Positions 9,802 to 20,473 of a stretch of 64,000 nt of DNA are shown here, one piece after another. The position numbers and the translations under genes are program-made. Source of the DNA: Histomonas meleagridis. Lineage: Eukaryota > Parabasalia > Tritrichomonadida > Dientamoebidae. Below the pieces are notes generated by a model. The model was not told the DNA's origin. It made no database searches and saw only the letters and a list, made by a program, of their open reading frames with translations. The DNA lies in contig WSYJ01000001.1 in NCBI GenBank assembly GCA_020186115.1, forward strand, positions 1,302,001 through 1,366,000, given 5' to 3'. The stretch's first letter is position 1; the number at the start of each line of letters is the position of its first letter.

Positions 9802-12174
9802 ATGACTGCGTTACTCCCGCACCTTTGCTTAACATTGGAGGATATCCAAAGGTATCTTTTAGAATCACCTAACTGGAGACTTTCTGAAGATTTAGTTGAG
9901 AAAGCTACTGATGCAATCAAGATCGAACCATCAGTTCTTCCTGAGCAATTACAAAAATACAACTCCGTTCATAGAATAGCACTCTTAAGTGCTGCGGCTG
10001 CTTTTCTTTCCCAAAAAGAGAAAGGTTCTTCTGTTGCACTTTCAATTGTAAATCTTGTAAATGCCTTAGAAAAGCCAAAGTTTGTTCAACCAACTGATGG
10101 TTCTTTTAAAGGTACAATTTTTGATATTACATATCCAGATACCTTAAATGATGAAACATTTTCGAAATTCCTTCATGAAACATTTGATGGACTTAAATTA
10201 AACGATGCTGAAAACCATCTTTTAAATCAACCATATGTCACTGCAGCTACTGTTTTATTAACAACTGCTCTTGGTGAACGTTTACTTGATTATTCTGCAA
10301 TTGTTTTATCGCTTAATGCTGAAGTTAGTGACTCTGCTACAATTCCTACAGATCAATACACACGTGAAAATTCACCTGTACATCTTTCCAAGGCAGCACA
10401 AAAAGTAAATGACATTGTAACAAATTCTAAACTTATTAAGAAGAAAGGTGGTTCTGATAATCTTATTCAAGTTGTTGATGCTATTGCTCCTCTCTTAGGT
10501 ACTATTTCCACGATTAGAACCAATATTGCTAAGTCTCTCCACTTTTTCAGCAAGTTTATGCTTCAATCCCATCAAACCAATCTCATCCAAGGATATAGCC
10601 TTATTATGGAACTTCTCTCTGGAACTGTTCCAGAATTAAAGTTACAAGATGTTACAATTTCATTCATTACTGCAATTTACCAAAAGTATAACCAAGTAAA
10701 GGAAGTCATTGGTCAAAAGCAATCTAAACTTCCAAAAGGTCGTCAACTTCCATTTGGACTTATTACAAAAGACTTCAATGAAAAAGTGTCGCAAAACGGT
10801 TTTTCATATTTAACACAACTTAACGTTTTCAAGGCACCCCAAGGAAAATCAGTTGCTGTAAAAGAAGCTTATGGTGCACGTGATCTTATGCCACTTCAAA
10901 TGAAGATTCGTGAACAAGTAATTTCACTTGTAACATCAGTGTTCAAACGTCATGGTGCAGTTAGTATTGATACACCAGTATTTGAACTCCGTGAAGTTCT
11001 TACCGAAAAATATGGTGAAGAAGCTAAACTTATTTACAATCTTGAAGACCAAGGTGGTGAACTTCTTAGTCTTAGATATGATCTTACTGTACCATTTGCA
11101 CGTTTTGTAGCTACACATGGTATCAATCAAATCAAGCGTTATCATATAGCAAAGGTTTACCGTAGAGATCGTCCAGCATTTGAACGTGGTCGTTTCCGAG
11201 AATTTTATCAATGTGATTTTGATATTGCAGGTCCCAGTGGTCCAATGATTGCTGACTCAGAAGTCATATCTACCATCTATGAACTTCTTACGGCCATTGG
11301 TAACTTATGTAAATTTGATTTTGAAATCAAGATTAGTCATCGCCAACTCTTATCAGCCATGACAAAACTTGCAAATGTACCACCAGAGAAATTCCATACT
11401 GTTTGTTCTTCGATTGATAAACTTGATAAAGAAGAATGGTCGACAGTCCGAAATGAGCTTGTCACTCAAAAAGGCCTTTCAGAAGAATCCGCCGACAAGT
11501 TATGGGAATATCTTCAAATCAATGGCAGTGCCGATGAAGTTATCTCCAAACTTCGTTCTAAACCCGAATTCTTAACGGTCGCCTCCAAAATCATTGATGA
11601 AATGGAACTTTTGTTTACATATTTAACTGCAATGAAAGTTCTTGACAAGTGTACATTTAACTTATCATTAGCGCGTGGTCTTGACTATTACACAGGAGTG
11701 ATCTTCGAAGCAGTTGCAAAAGAAGAAGGTGTCAAAGTTGGTTCAATATCAGGCGGAGGTCGATATGATGAATTAATTGGAATGTTCTCCAAGAAGAAGA
11801 TTCCAGCTGTTGGTGCATCACTTGGAATTGAACGTATCTTTTCGATTATGGAACAAAAGATGGAAAAGAAGCCACGCCAAGTTGATACACAAGTTTTTGT
11901 ATGTTCCCTTGCATGTAATTATACAAAGGAAAGACTTGAAATTGCATCATTACTTTGGAAGGAAGGAATTCCAACTGAATTTGCTTATAAGGAAAAGCCG
12001 GACATCAAAGCGCAGTTAGGACAAGCTGATACTGTTGGCGCAAAAATCGCAATCATATTGGCACCTGATGAAATGGAAAAAGGTCAAATTAAAATTAAAG
12101 TGCTTGAAACTAAAGAAGAAATTATAATACCTAAGGATGAAATAGTTCCAAAGGTAAAGGAATTGCTTAAATAA
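9802..12174 (+). CDS. HARS: Histidyl-tRNA synthetase, cytosolic
   Basis: A 790-residue class II aminoacyl-tRNA synthetase that charges tRNA-His. The catalytic half starts at about residue 345 with KEAYGARDLMPLQMKIRE. Motif 1 lies around IDTPVFELREVL, motif 2 is RGRFREFYQCDFDI at about residue 460, the histidine-specific signature is LARGLDYYTG at about 622, SGGGRYDELIG follows, and motif 3 is VGASLGIERI. The C-terminal 100 residues fit the anticodon-binding domain. The N-terminal 330 residues are an extension, mostly helical and with several Ala/Leu-rich helices; I cannot assign it, though it might be L-aspartase/aromatic-lyase-like. The protein is therefore much longer than the roughly 500-residue animal enzyme. 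The start is the first in-frame ATG. Confidence 0.93.
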   Translation: MTALLPHLCLTLEDIQRYLLESPNWRLSEDLVEKATDAIKIEPSVLPEQLQKYNSVHRIALLSAAAAFLSQKEKGSSVALSIVNLVNALEKPKFVQPTDGSFKGTIFDITYPDTLNDETFSKFLHETFDGLKLNDAENHLLNQPYVTAATVLLTTALGERLLDYSAIVLSLNAEVSDSATIPTDQYTRENSPVHLSKAAQKVNDIVTNSKLIKKKGGSDNLIQVVDAIAPLLGTISTIRTNIAKSLHFFSKFMLQSHQTNLIQGYSLIMELLSGTVPELKLQDVTISFITAIYQKYNQVKEVIGQKQSKLPKGRQLPFGLITKDFNEKVSQNGFSYLTQLNVFKAPQGKSVAVKEAYGARDLMPLQMKIREQVISLVTSVFKRHGAVSIDTPVFELREVLTEKYGEEAKLIYNLEDQGGELLSLRYDLTVPFARFVATHGINQIKRYHIAKVYRRDRPAFERGRFREFYQCDFDIAGPSGPMIADSEVISTIYELLTAIGNLCKFDFEIKISHRQLLSAMTKLANVPPEKFHTVCSSIDKLDKEEWSTVRNELVTQKGLSEESADKLWEYLQINGSADEVISKLRSKPEFLTVASKIIDEMELLFTYLTAMKVLDKCTFNLSLARGLDYYTGVIFEAVAKEEGVKVGSISGGGRYDELIGMFSKKKIPAVGASLGIERIFSIMEQKMEKKPRQVDTQVFVCSLACNYTKERLEIASLLWKEGIPTEFAYKEKPDIKAQLGQADTVGAKIAIILAPDEMEKGQIKIKVLETKEEIIIPKDEIVPKVKELLK

Positions 12175-12207
12175 AATAATACAAATCAATATTTTGATCT
12201 GTGAGTT

Positions 12208-12238
12208 AACGGTCGTAATAATGCCTTTGTCACTTTTT
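12208..12238 (+). promoter_or_regulatory. Composite promoter: AACGGTCG, CCTTT and TCACTT initiator
   Basis: AACGGTCG (12208-12215), then GCCTTT and TCACTTTTT (from about 12230), sit within 42 bp of the ATG at 12249. The combination of an AACGG element with a CCTTT or TCA start-site element is what has been described for trichomonad core promoters. Confidence 0.5.
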
Positions 12239-12248
12239 ATAAACATCG

Positions 12249-12968
12249 ATGGATGGTCCGAACGAAGGTCAAATTGATTTGGGCATTGCAGATGAAGAAG
12301 AAGAAAAAGAAGAAGACTATCCAACCTCAAAATTAGGACATTATCGCAGTGAAACAAGAAACACAAACGCATACCAAAAAGTACCAAATGATAAGGATGA
12401 TATGTACAATGATGATCCTCTAATTTATGAGAGTGATCCTGAAGTCAAAGGCGGCCAAGTGCATGCAGCACCAGCAAGAGATACAGTGCAGACAAAAGGA
12501 ATTAATCCAAATGACAAATCTTCCGAAAAAAGTAAAACAGATGGAACGCAGCCTCAAAAGAATGCGACTAAAGATAAAAGTGGTCAAGCGCATGCAGCAC
12601 CAGCAAAAGATACAGCGCAGATAAAAGAAATTAATCCAAATGACAAATCTTCCGAAGAAAGTAAAACAGATGGAACTCAGCCTCAAAAGAATGCGACTGA
12701 AGCCAAAAGCGGCCAAGCGCACGCAGCACCAGCAAAAGATGCAGAGCAGACAAAGGACACTGCGTCGGAAGCGCGTTCGGTGCGCAACGAAAAGAAGCTG
12801 AATCGGAAGCGCACTGTCAAGCGTGTCCGGATACCGACGTACGGCCTTCCGTATGAGCAATGCTTCGAATTCCGAAACGGCTTAAAGCGAAGTGATCCGA
12901 ATATATCGGACAAGAAAATCGATTACTATATGCGAATGTTTGCACATGTTACAATGAGTACGGAATAA
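12249..12968 (+). CDS. Acidic-to-basic repeat protein of unknown function
   Basis: A 239-residue protein I do not recognise. It has an acidic N-terminus (ADEEEEKEEDYP), then about 2.3 copies of a 43-residue repeat (SGQAHAAPAKDTAQ... ending in TQPQKNAT) at residues 67-170, then a basic stretch (RNEKKLNRKRTVKRVRIP). It ends with a short folded-looking tail (YGLPYEQCFEFRNGLKRS). The tail has higher GC than the rest, which suggests the C-terminal domain is the conserved part and the repeats are a flexible linker. No signal peptide or membrane segment is seen. The basic tract could bind nucleic acid or be a nuclear signal; this is only inference. Confidence 0.7.
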   Translation: MDGPNEGQIDLGIADEEEEKEEDYPTSKLGHYRSETRNTNAYQKVPNDKDDMYNDDPLIYESDPEVKGGQVHAAPARDTVQTKGINPNDKSSEKSKTDGTQPQKNATKDKSGQAHAAPAKDTAQIKEINPNDKSSEESKTDGTQPQKNATEAKSGQAHAAPAKDAEQTKDTASEARSVRNEKKLNRKRTVKRVRIPTYGLPYEQCFEFRNGLKRSDPNISDKKIDYYMRMFAHVTMSTE

Positions 12969-13289
12969 ATTTATAAATATATCATAAAATTTATCAAAAC
13001 ATTTTATAATTATTTAATGGAAATGTTTTCGTTTTTTGTATTCACAAGAATTATGAGTAGAATTGATATTATTTATTAAACGTTAAAACTATAATTGTAA
13101 TGTGAAAAAATAACTTCACATCGTTATACTATCATTATTAATTTAAAACGCGACATCTTCTTTTATTGAAAAAATAATTTAATCATTTCAATATTGTGAT
13201 AAGCTTTCATAAGTACTGTTTCAAATGTTTTGAAAAAATTACAAAAAATATTTTCAAATATAAAATCATTTAATTTTATTTTAAATAAT
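12969..13289. other. AT-rich intergenic region
   Basis: About 320 bp between the repeat protein (plus) and the 3' end of the ankyrin array (minus). The flanking genes converge. No gene is seen. Confidence 0.6.
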
Positions 13290-15143
13290 ACAACGAATTA
13301 CCATTAGCATTAATATCAATTCCATCTTTTTCAAGAAGTAATTTAACTACATCTGTATTACCTTTTTTAGATGCCAATATAAGTGCTGTCATAAATAATT
13401 TCAACAATTTCCAAATTTCATTTTGAAATATCAAAATATTACAATATATTTTAAATAAAGTAAATAAATATCTTTAACGTTAATATCAATTCCATCTTTT
13501 TCAAGAAGTAATTTAACTATTTCTATGCTATCATTGTAAGAAGCAGCAATAAGTGCTGTCATAAATAATTTCAACAATTTCCAAATTTCATTTTGAAATA
13601 TCAAAATATTACAATATATTTTAAATAAAGTAAATAAATATCTTTAACGTTAATATCAATTCCATCTTTTTCAAGAAGTAATTTAACTATTTCTATGCTA
13701 TCATTGTAAGAAGCAGCAATAAGTGCTGTCATAAATAATTTCAACAATTTCCAAATTTCATTTTGAAATATCAAAATATTACAATATATTTTAAATAAAG
13801 TAAATAAATATCTTTAACGTTAATATCAATTCCATCTTTTTCAAGAAGTAATTTAAATATTTCTATTCTCTCATTGTAAGAAGCAGCAATAAGTGCTGTA
13901 TGATATAATTCAAATATTTCCCAAATATCATTATGAAATATTAAATTATTACAATATGTTTTAAATAAGATGAATCAATATCTTGTGTATTAACATCAAT
14001 TCCATCTTTTTCAAGAAGTAATTTAACGATATCCGTATTATCAAAGGTGATAGCACGCATAAGTGCTGTTTCAAATAATCTACATAATTTCCAAATATTA
14101 TTTTAATCTATTATAAGATATTCTAGATAAACATCAAATAAATTAAAATCAATACATTTCTTATTAAGACTAATATTAATCTCATCTTTTTCAAGAAGGA
14201 ATTTAACTATTTCTGTACAACCATTTTCAGCAGCAATATAAAGTGCTGGAGCAAATAATTCAAATATTTCCCAAATATTATTTTGAATCAATATATGATT
14301 AAAATAAATATCAAATAAAATAAATTTATATCTATAACATTAATATCTATATCTTTTTGTGCAAGAAGTAACTTTGCAATTTCAGTACGCTCATGTCTCG
14401 CAGCAAAAAATAATGCTGTCCAAAATATTGTGAATATTTTCCAAATATTATTTTAGAGTTCCAAAATATTAAAATAAATATTAGATAAAACAATTAAATA
14501 GATTTAGTATTAATATCAGTGCCTTTTTGTTCAAGAAGGATTTTAACGATTTCTATGTCACCATCTTCAGTTGCATTCATAAGTAATGTATTAAATATTT
14601 CATATAATTTCCAAATATTATTTTGAAACAAAAAAATTTTAAAGCAAATTTTAAATAAATTTAGCATCTGTTTTTAGCATTAATGTTCATTCCTTTATGT
14701 TTACAATATAATTTAATAATTTCCTTATTCCGATTTTCAACAGCAATCGAAAGTGCTGATTCTCCAAATAATTAGAAAAAATATCGAATATAATTTTGAA
14801 ATATTAAATTATTAAAATAAATTTCAAAGAAAACAAATTAATTTCTTGATAATTGATATCAATTCCTTCTTGTTCAAGAAGTAATTTAACAATTTCTGTA
14901 TGACCATTTTGAGATGCAATCATAAGTGCTGTCCAAAATAATTTAAATAATTTCCAATTATTATTTTGAAATCCAAAATTATTAAAATAAATATCAAATA
15001 AAATAAATAAATATCTTCATCATTAATATCAATTCCTTCTTGTTCAAGAAGTAATTTAACGATTTTTGTATGACCTTTATAAGATGCCCACATAAGTGCT
15101 GTATTAAATAATTTAAATAATTTCCAAATATTATTTTGAAATA
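13290..15143 (-). pseudogene. Array of about eleven ankyrin units with out-of-frame spacers
   Basis: On the minus strand about eleven units each keep a stop-free ankyrin repeat of the form TALIAASYNDSIEIVKLLLE followed by KDGIDINVKD. The unit period is about 170-180 bp; three neighbouring copies (about 13480-13990) are near-identical with a period of exactly 170 bp. Because 170 is not a multiple of three and the spacers of about 70 bp contain stops, the units cannot be translated as one chain. The spacers are themselves conserved. They lack the trichomonad intron signals (GTAYGT and ACTAACACACAG). The array directly follows the ORF at 15144-16346 on the same strand, so it is probably the decayed or unspliced ankyrin domain of that gene. 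A domain with genuine but non-canonical introns is the alternative. Confidence 0.65.
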
Positions 15144-16346
15144 TTAAATCATTAAAATAAATATTAATATATTAATATAAATTTTATCTTTAGCATTTAT
15201 ATTGATAACTTTTTTTTCTAATATATATTTAACAAGTTCTATATTCCCTGATTTTGAAGAAAATATCAAAATATCATTTGGGATACTATTAGTTTTAAGA
15301 AAATAGTTAACTTGGTATAAATTCCCTATTTCTGCAAATTCATTAATAATATCAGCATTAATTTTCATTCCATTTGTTTCAAGAAACAAAAAAATTTCAT
15401 AATTATTATAAAAAGCACACTTTATTCCTAAATATTCTAAGTTTTTAATTTCATTAATTTTATTTTCATAAATATATTTAAAGATATCATTACGATGGAA
15501 TTCAATTGCTGTCTCATATGCATCTTCAAATGATGAATTATTTTGTTCGCATAAATGAATGATTTCAATATTTCCACCTGCAACTGCATATTTTCCTGTG
15601 TTTGTTACATTTGCACCATTCATAAGTAAATATTTAAAACATTTAACTGAAGAAAAAAATGCAGCATAATCAATTAATGTAACATCATTATCATTGATAA
15701 ATGAACATCTTTCATAAAGTGATGGTTCAATTTCTTGATTAAAATCAAAATTACTTTGTGATGATATTTCTTGAAGTTTTTCGATTTCATCATTTCGAAT
15801 TATTTTTGCGATTTTATTTGGATTATGTCCTTCGTTAATTAACTTTTTATGAAGTTCCCAATCATTCTTTGAAAGTCCATCATAATTATTAATGATTTGA
15901 TTCATAAAAGCAAAATGTTTTATTTTGTCAATTTGAATATTTGGCATGTAATGTATGAAATATGGAATTCTAATTTTCTTGTTTATATTTTTTATAATTT
16001 TAGAACTTAATAAATTTTGTTTAATTAAATTATAAAAAATAAATAATGTCTTTCTCGAATTTTTGCGAAGAAGAAAATATGAAAATTCATCAAGAAAATT
16101 GGATTTAATACTTACAATTTCTTTTATAAATGTCAAAAATAAATCAATATTATTCATATTAGAAGTATAAGATGAATATAACATTTGACTAATAAATAGC
16201 TGATAAGATATTGGATAAATATCATCAAATTTATTCATTAATGAATTTACTGTTTGTGCAATATTTCTTTCTTCCAGATTATAAAACATTTTACTAATAT
16301 ACAGAAAGGTTTTCATTTCATTTTGTGGCTCCTGTTTCACCTCCAT
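15144..16346 (-). CDS. Trichomonad ankyrin protein, N-terminal DUF3447-type domain
   Basis: A 400-residue ORF. Residues 1-170 are the helical N-terminal domain typical of the very large trichomonad ankyrin family, residues about 170-320 carry the DUF3447-type block (SLYERCSFINDNDVTLIDYAAF), and the end is the first canonical ankyrin repeat (LVKYILEKKVININAKD). The ORF then runs into the first spacer of the downstream array and stops. Family members usually carry many ankyrin repeats in frame, so this product would be a truncated version: the repeats that would bind a partner lie out of frame behind it. The start is the first ATG, 15 bp inside a motif (GGTCGAGCTGG) that recurs inverted at 18221. 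Confidence 0.75.
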   Translation of the reverse strand: MEVKQEPQNEMKTFLYISKMFYNLEERNIAQTVNSLMNKFDDIYPISYQLFISQMLYSSYTSNMNNIDLFLTFIKEIVSIKSNFLDEFSYFLLRKNSRKTLFIFYNLIKQNLLSSKIIKNINKKIRIPYFIHYMPNIQIDKIKHFAFMNQIINNYDGLSKNDWELHKKLINEGHNPNKIAKIIRNDEIEKLQEISSQSNFDFNQEIEPSLYERCSFINDNDVTLIDYAAFFSSVKCFKYLLMNGANVTNTGKYAVAGGNIEIIHLCEQNNSSFEDAYETAIEFHRNDIFKYIYENKINEIKNLEYLGIKCAFYNNYEIFLFLETNGMKINADIINEFAEIGNLYQVNYFLKTNSIPNDILIFSSKSGNIELVKYILEKKVININAKDKIYINILIFILMI

Positions 16347-16372
16347 CCAAAAAATTTGGTCGAGCTGGGTTA
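16347..16372 (+). repeat. Left copy of a GGTCGAGCTGG inverted repeat
   Basis: A 25-bp A-rich segment containing GGTCGAGCTGG (16358-16368) just upstream of the ankyrin gene. Its inverted counterpart is at 18215-18245. The similarity fades after about 25 bp. Confidence 0.5.
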
Positions 16373-16376
16373 TAAT

Positions 16377-16899
16377 GGACAGATTGAATGAACCGTCGTT
16401 TTTATATCAACACAAATTTTCTAATAACTCTGAAAAAGTAGGAATTATTGAATGATTGTTGATAACTTTTTCAGTGAAAATTTTAATTCAAATTGCAATT
16501 CAGCATGATGAGAAATTTTCTCGATAAAATCAACACTATGATATTTATTAAAATTTTACTCTATCAAATTGAGAGTTTATTGAATGGCTTTCAGACGATC
16601 GATTTATACTCAATATTCATATCAATTATACATTCATGAGTGGTGTTTTCGAAAAAAATTGGTTAATTATTTTGATGATCTTTGGAGTTTAATTAGGTTT
16701 CAATATTTTAATTAATATAAATAAAATTATGTAATCATTAATTTTCTGAACTTTAAATTTTGAGTATAATTATTGTATTTTGTTGTGTTTCTAGAAATTT
16801 ATATTTTGCAAAAGTTTGCTAATTGTCGAATTTTAGGATTTAGTAGCATTATTAAGTAAATAAATTTTTATATATGCTTATATATTACAAATGAATATC
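16377..16899. other. Non-coding sequence upstream of the ankyrin gene
   Basis: AT-rich sequence with no ORF, RNA gene or repeat recognised. Confidence 0.5.
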
Positions 16900-18160
16900 T
16901 CCGAAGTATTCCATGCTAATTATAAAGTATTTTATGTTAATTGCACAGTATCAATTGCATTCAATAATTCCAACATTCCCACAAATTATTTATGGATTTA
17001 GAAACATATTAAATCAGAATTCTAATTTGATAATTAAAAAATTAACTAAAGAAATTATATTAACAATTTTTAATGATTTTTTAGAGTATTATCTTGTCCT
17101 TATTTTTGCAATAATTGCTGCAGATGAATCAATAAAATTCGGAGATGTCATCAAATTAAAAAGTGTTTGTATGGAACCTAATTATATATTTTTAATTAAG
17201 TTATATATTCAAACCTAAATTCGTTATATTTCTGAACAAAATATTGATTTTCCAATTGATGAAACAGAAAAAACAGCAAGACCTTTTACTCATTATTATA
17301 TAGATTGTTATAATAATAAATCAAAAAATAAAATATTTAATCAAAGTGGTTCCTTCTTTCAGAGAACGAAATTTTAAGTAAAATTCAACAAGGTGATTGG
17401 AATCATCATTATATATATAGTACAATAAAAATTAATAACATGTCTATAAAAATAATATTAATATAGAAATACCATCTGGGAAAATGTTTGGAACTCAAAA
17501 AATAATAAATGATATTGAAAATAATTTTAATATTACGTTGGGATAGAAGAAAAAAATATTAATTTCAATGGTAATATTTTTTATGCAGATAGTGATACAA
17601 AAACAAAATTTATTACTTATAAAAGTAACATTATTGTTTCTGATTTCTAATGTGATTGTATTCCAAATATTTATGGACGATTAATTTAATTCAGAAAAAA
17701 CAACATTCGTTTCGATAATAATCAAGAATTAAATGTTAATCAAATAACACAACATGATAAAAAATTATCTTTAAAAAATCGAATTTTCATTTTTACAATC
17801 TGCTATTATTTCACTAATAGGATCTGATAATAAATTGATGGGAAATGAAGTTTTCCCATATGATCTTAATTCAGGATTTTTCGAGAATCTTTCATGTGGG
17901 TTATTACAAAGAAAAAATATACAAATAATTTATCTTGCACTTAAAAAACTTATAAATGTCTATTTATTAGATGATATTGGAGATGAATGAATGAGAAGGG
18001 CAGGTGATTATAAATAAAGGAAGTTCCCAATATATTTACCCAACACATACTTTAACACAAACATATTTATTTGATAAATCGAATAAGTTTTCTAAATCAA
18101 ATACATTTTCGAAATCAAATTGAATTATTATTTCAGACATGTTTAGCGAACTATTAACAT
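16900..18160 (+). pseudogene. Decayed surface-protein-like coding debris
   Basis: Short reading frames in shifting phases run along the plus strand with several stops. Recognisable peptides include VNCTVSIAFNNSNIPTNYL near 16930 (a phrase typical of secreted trichomonad repeats), a readable block NEVFPYDLNSGFFENLSCG near 17850, and near 18060-18120 the stalk-like DKSNKFSKSNTFSKSN followed by a stop. The stalk resembles those of the BspA-like protein and of the gene at the left edge. I infer a dead membrane-anchored surface protein; the family cannot be named. Confidence 0.45.
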
Positions 18161-18214
18161 AGCATTATCATTCGCATTATTGTGTTTAAATAATCGTACA
18201 ATGACAAAATGACA

Positions 18215-18245
18215 TTTAATCCAGCTCGACCAAAATTTTTTCAAT
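18215..18245 (-). repeat. Right copy of the GGTCGAGCTGG inverted repeat
   Basis: CCAGCTCGACC (18221-18231) followed by an A/T-rich run is the reverse complement of 16358-16368 with its flank. The two copies enclose about 1.87 kb of coding debris, like the ends of a small mobile element, although no target-site duplication was seen. Confidence 0.45.
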
Positions 18246-18285
18246 TTTTTCAAGTGAGGAAGACGTTTATCTTGTTTATAAAATA

Positions 18286-18306
18286 AACGGTCGGAAATGC
18301 CCTTTA
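18286..18306 (+). promoter_or_regulatory. Orphan AACGGTCG + CCTTT promoter-like site
   Basis: AACGGTCG (18286-18293) is followed by GCCCTTT at about 18299, nearly the same arrangement as in the real promoter at 12208. No ORF follows on the plus strand. It may be the remnant of a lost gene or may drive an unseen RNA. Confidence 0.35.
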
Positions 18307-18543
18307 AATTATATTAATTAATTAAACAATACAACACCATTTTAAAATGCTTAATTGTTACGTCACCTAAAAATAGCAATGTACAAAAAAATTATTTTAT
18401 TTCAATTCCTTTCGAGAAAAAACCTAAAAATGTAAAGAGCATTGATGGAGATTATACATCATATAGCAACTTTCAGCTGTTCAGTTGTCTAACATTAACT
18501 ACATAAAATTATTAAAATAAATAATATTATTTATAAACAAATA

Positions 18544-19980
18544 TTAATACAGAGAAAATTTCCTTTTGGAATGCGTAGTTGACCTTTTCACAATTACTTC
18601 TTCGAAATCATCTGCTTGCATTCTCCACCTAGAAACAGTTGAAGGCCTTCTTACGCTAGAAGATCTTGGCCTTTGTATAGAAGAATGAATTGTTATGTCT
18701 TTTTTGTTATTATCTTTGTTTTGATTCAGAGATTTCCTTTTTGTAGTAAGATGTGGTTCATTTATTTCCTTGACAAGAGTTTTAGGCTTAAGTGGTTTCC
18801 TTTCATAAGTACTTTGTTTTGGTGCATTTGCTTCGCGTTTGATTAACTTTTTATTATCTTGTTCTTTCATTTGAAGTTTTTTTCTTGTTGCATTTATTCG
18901 TGTTTCTGCAAGCTTTAGGTCTATTTTCAGTGCATTTAACGTAGCAGCAAAGTTATCATCATGTTTTTTGGGTGTTGCAGCTTGTTCTTTCTGTTTCACT
19001 TTTTCTGTAGTCTTTTTCTCTAAATTGAATTGTTTATTTGGCGGTTGTTGAGAAGGTTTAACGGTTTTCTTTTGGCAGTTTATCGGCTCTTCTCTTTTTT
19101 TGTTCCAATCATATTTGAAGTCATACACAAAGCCTTCCCTGATAAAAAGATTGCGGAACAACTTTCTAAGTTCCGAGTAATTAGGAGTTTCACTAAATTT
19201 AAGATTTCTTACAATATGAAAATAACGAACAAACTCATCTGGAAAGCCTTTGCATAATTCTTCGAATGTTGTTCTTGACTTAACCGCACAGATCTTCTGG
19301 TATTTCTGTTTTTGGTCTTTCGCAGTGAGACCCATCCATGGAAGATTTCCGCGGAGAAGATAAAGCCAAACATATCCAAGAGATTCAAGATCATCTCTCC
19401 TGGATTGCTCTTTACCTTGGAGAGCATTTACTGAGGCATAACGAGCTGTTCCAGTAAGTGATTTTCCATCGCAATATGGAATGTGTACGTGTGTCTTTTG
19501 ATCTCTATACTTTTTTGCAAGACCATAATCAATAATGAAAACTTGGTTTGATGTGTTTCGAATCCCCATTACAAAATTATCAGGTTTGATATCTCTATGA
19601 ATAAAATTTTTTTTGTGGATGTACTCGGTACATGAAAGCATTTGATCTGCAAGCATTAGAACTGTTTTGAGAGAAAATCTGTGATGACATAATACAAAAA
19701 GATCTTCAAGTGATTTTCCTAAGTAATCAATTACCATAAAATTGTAATGACTTTCTGTTCCGTAATAATGAATCTTAGGTATTCCTGTTCCACCTGAAAA
19801 GATATTATATAATCTTGATTCAAAAGCTAATTGTGGAATTTTAGTTCGAGAATTTTCGACTTTAACAGCAAATGCATGATGTGAATTTATATTTTCTGCA
19901 ATATATATTTCACCAAAGCTTCCAGAACCAATTTTTTTCCTTAACCTATAACAAGATCCAACAATCTTATCAACCAACAT
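18544..19980 (-). CDS. Casein kinase 1 family Ser/Thr protein kinase
   Basis: A 478-residue protein with a CK1-type kinase domain at residues about 8-295. Visible motifs are the glycine loop [11 protein letters not shown] lysine K40 (AVKVEN), catalytic loop HRDIKPDNF (D130), the CK1-type metal-binding DYG at 151-153, and the CK1 signature [12 protein letters not shown] in place of the usual APE motif. All catalytic residues are present, so it should be active. Residues 296-478 are a Lys-rich, low-complexity tail (with RKSLNQNKD and [11 protein letters not shown]), likely itself phosphorylated or a localisation tail. CK1 genes are a strongly expanded family in trichomonads, so the pathway cannot be inferred. 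AAACGG sits about 35 bp upstream of the ATG. Confidence 0.92.
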   Translation of the reverse strand: MLVDKIVGSCYRLRKKIGSGSFGEIYIAENINSHHAFAVKVENSRTKIPQLAFESRLYNIFSGGTGIPKIHYYGTESHYNFMVIDYLGKSLEDLFVLCHHRFSLKTVLMLADQMLSCTEYIHKKNFIHRDIKPDNFVMGIRNTSNQVFIIDYGLAKKYRDQKTHVHIPYCDGKSLTGTARYASVNALQGKEQSRRDDLESLGYVWLYLLRGNLPWMGLTAKDQKQKYQKICAVKSRTTFEELCKGFPDEFVRYFHIVRNLKFSETPNYSELRKLFRNLFIREGFVYDFKYDWNKKREEPINCQKKTVKPSQQPPNKQFNLEKKTTEKVKQKEQAATPKKHDDNFAATLNALKIDLKLAETRINATRKKLQMKEQDNKKLIKREANAPKQSTYERKPLKPKTLVKEINEPHLTTKRKSLNQNKDNNKKDITIHSSIQRPRSSSVRRPSTVSRWRMQADDFEEVIVKRSTTHSKRKFSLY

Positions 19981-20473
19981 CCTTCATTGGCCAAATAACG
20001 TATAAACAAACCGTTTATTGACAAAAATTTTCCACTTTTTGATAACATGTTATTTCTCATTCCGACATATCAAGGTGAAGAAATGAAAAAAATAATCAGC
20101 TCATATGATTATGTCGAATGCACAGTATTGGGCAAACAAAAGATGATGTTATATATCTTAACTGCAGTTGCAAATCGTAAAAATAACTAATACAGAACTA
20201 ATGATAGAAACTCTTGTGTAATTTATTGAGATATATCAGCAAAATTTGAATATAAAATACTTGAAACTTCATATTAAATTATTTTCATATAACTATGGTT
20301 AGATTTGTATATTATTTTAGTCAAAATAGCGCAAGTGAGGTGTAGTAAGGTAGAATTTGAATAGTAACGCCTCATTCATTGAATTTTCAATTATTTCAGG
20401 TGGAATAAAGTATTTAAATACATCAACTGAAGTTTATTCAAAACTAAAGTCAGGCTTTGACATCATTTTCACA
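19981..20473. other. Divergent intergenic region with kinase and amylase promoters
   Basis: About 490 bp. AAACGGTTTGTTTATACG (minus-strand reading, about 20000-20020) serves the kinase. On the other side TCATTTTCACAATGG offers an initiator only about 10 bp before the amylase ATG at 20474. No other gene is seen. Confidence 0.5.

Noticed and set aside
13290-15143. Ordinary trichomonad introns in the ankyrin array
   Set aside because: No GTAYGT start or ACTAACACACAG end in the spacers, and GT...AG choices I tried did not restore the ankyrin frame. Non-canonical splicing stays open as a finding.
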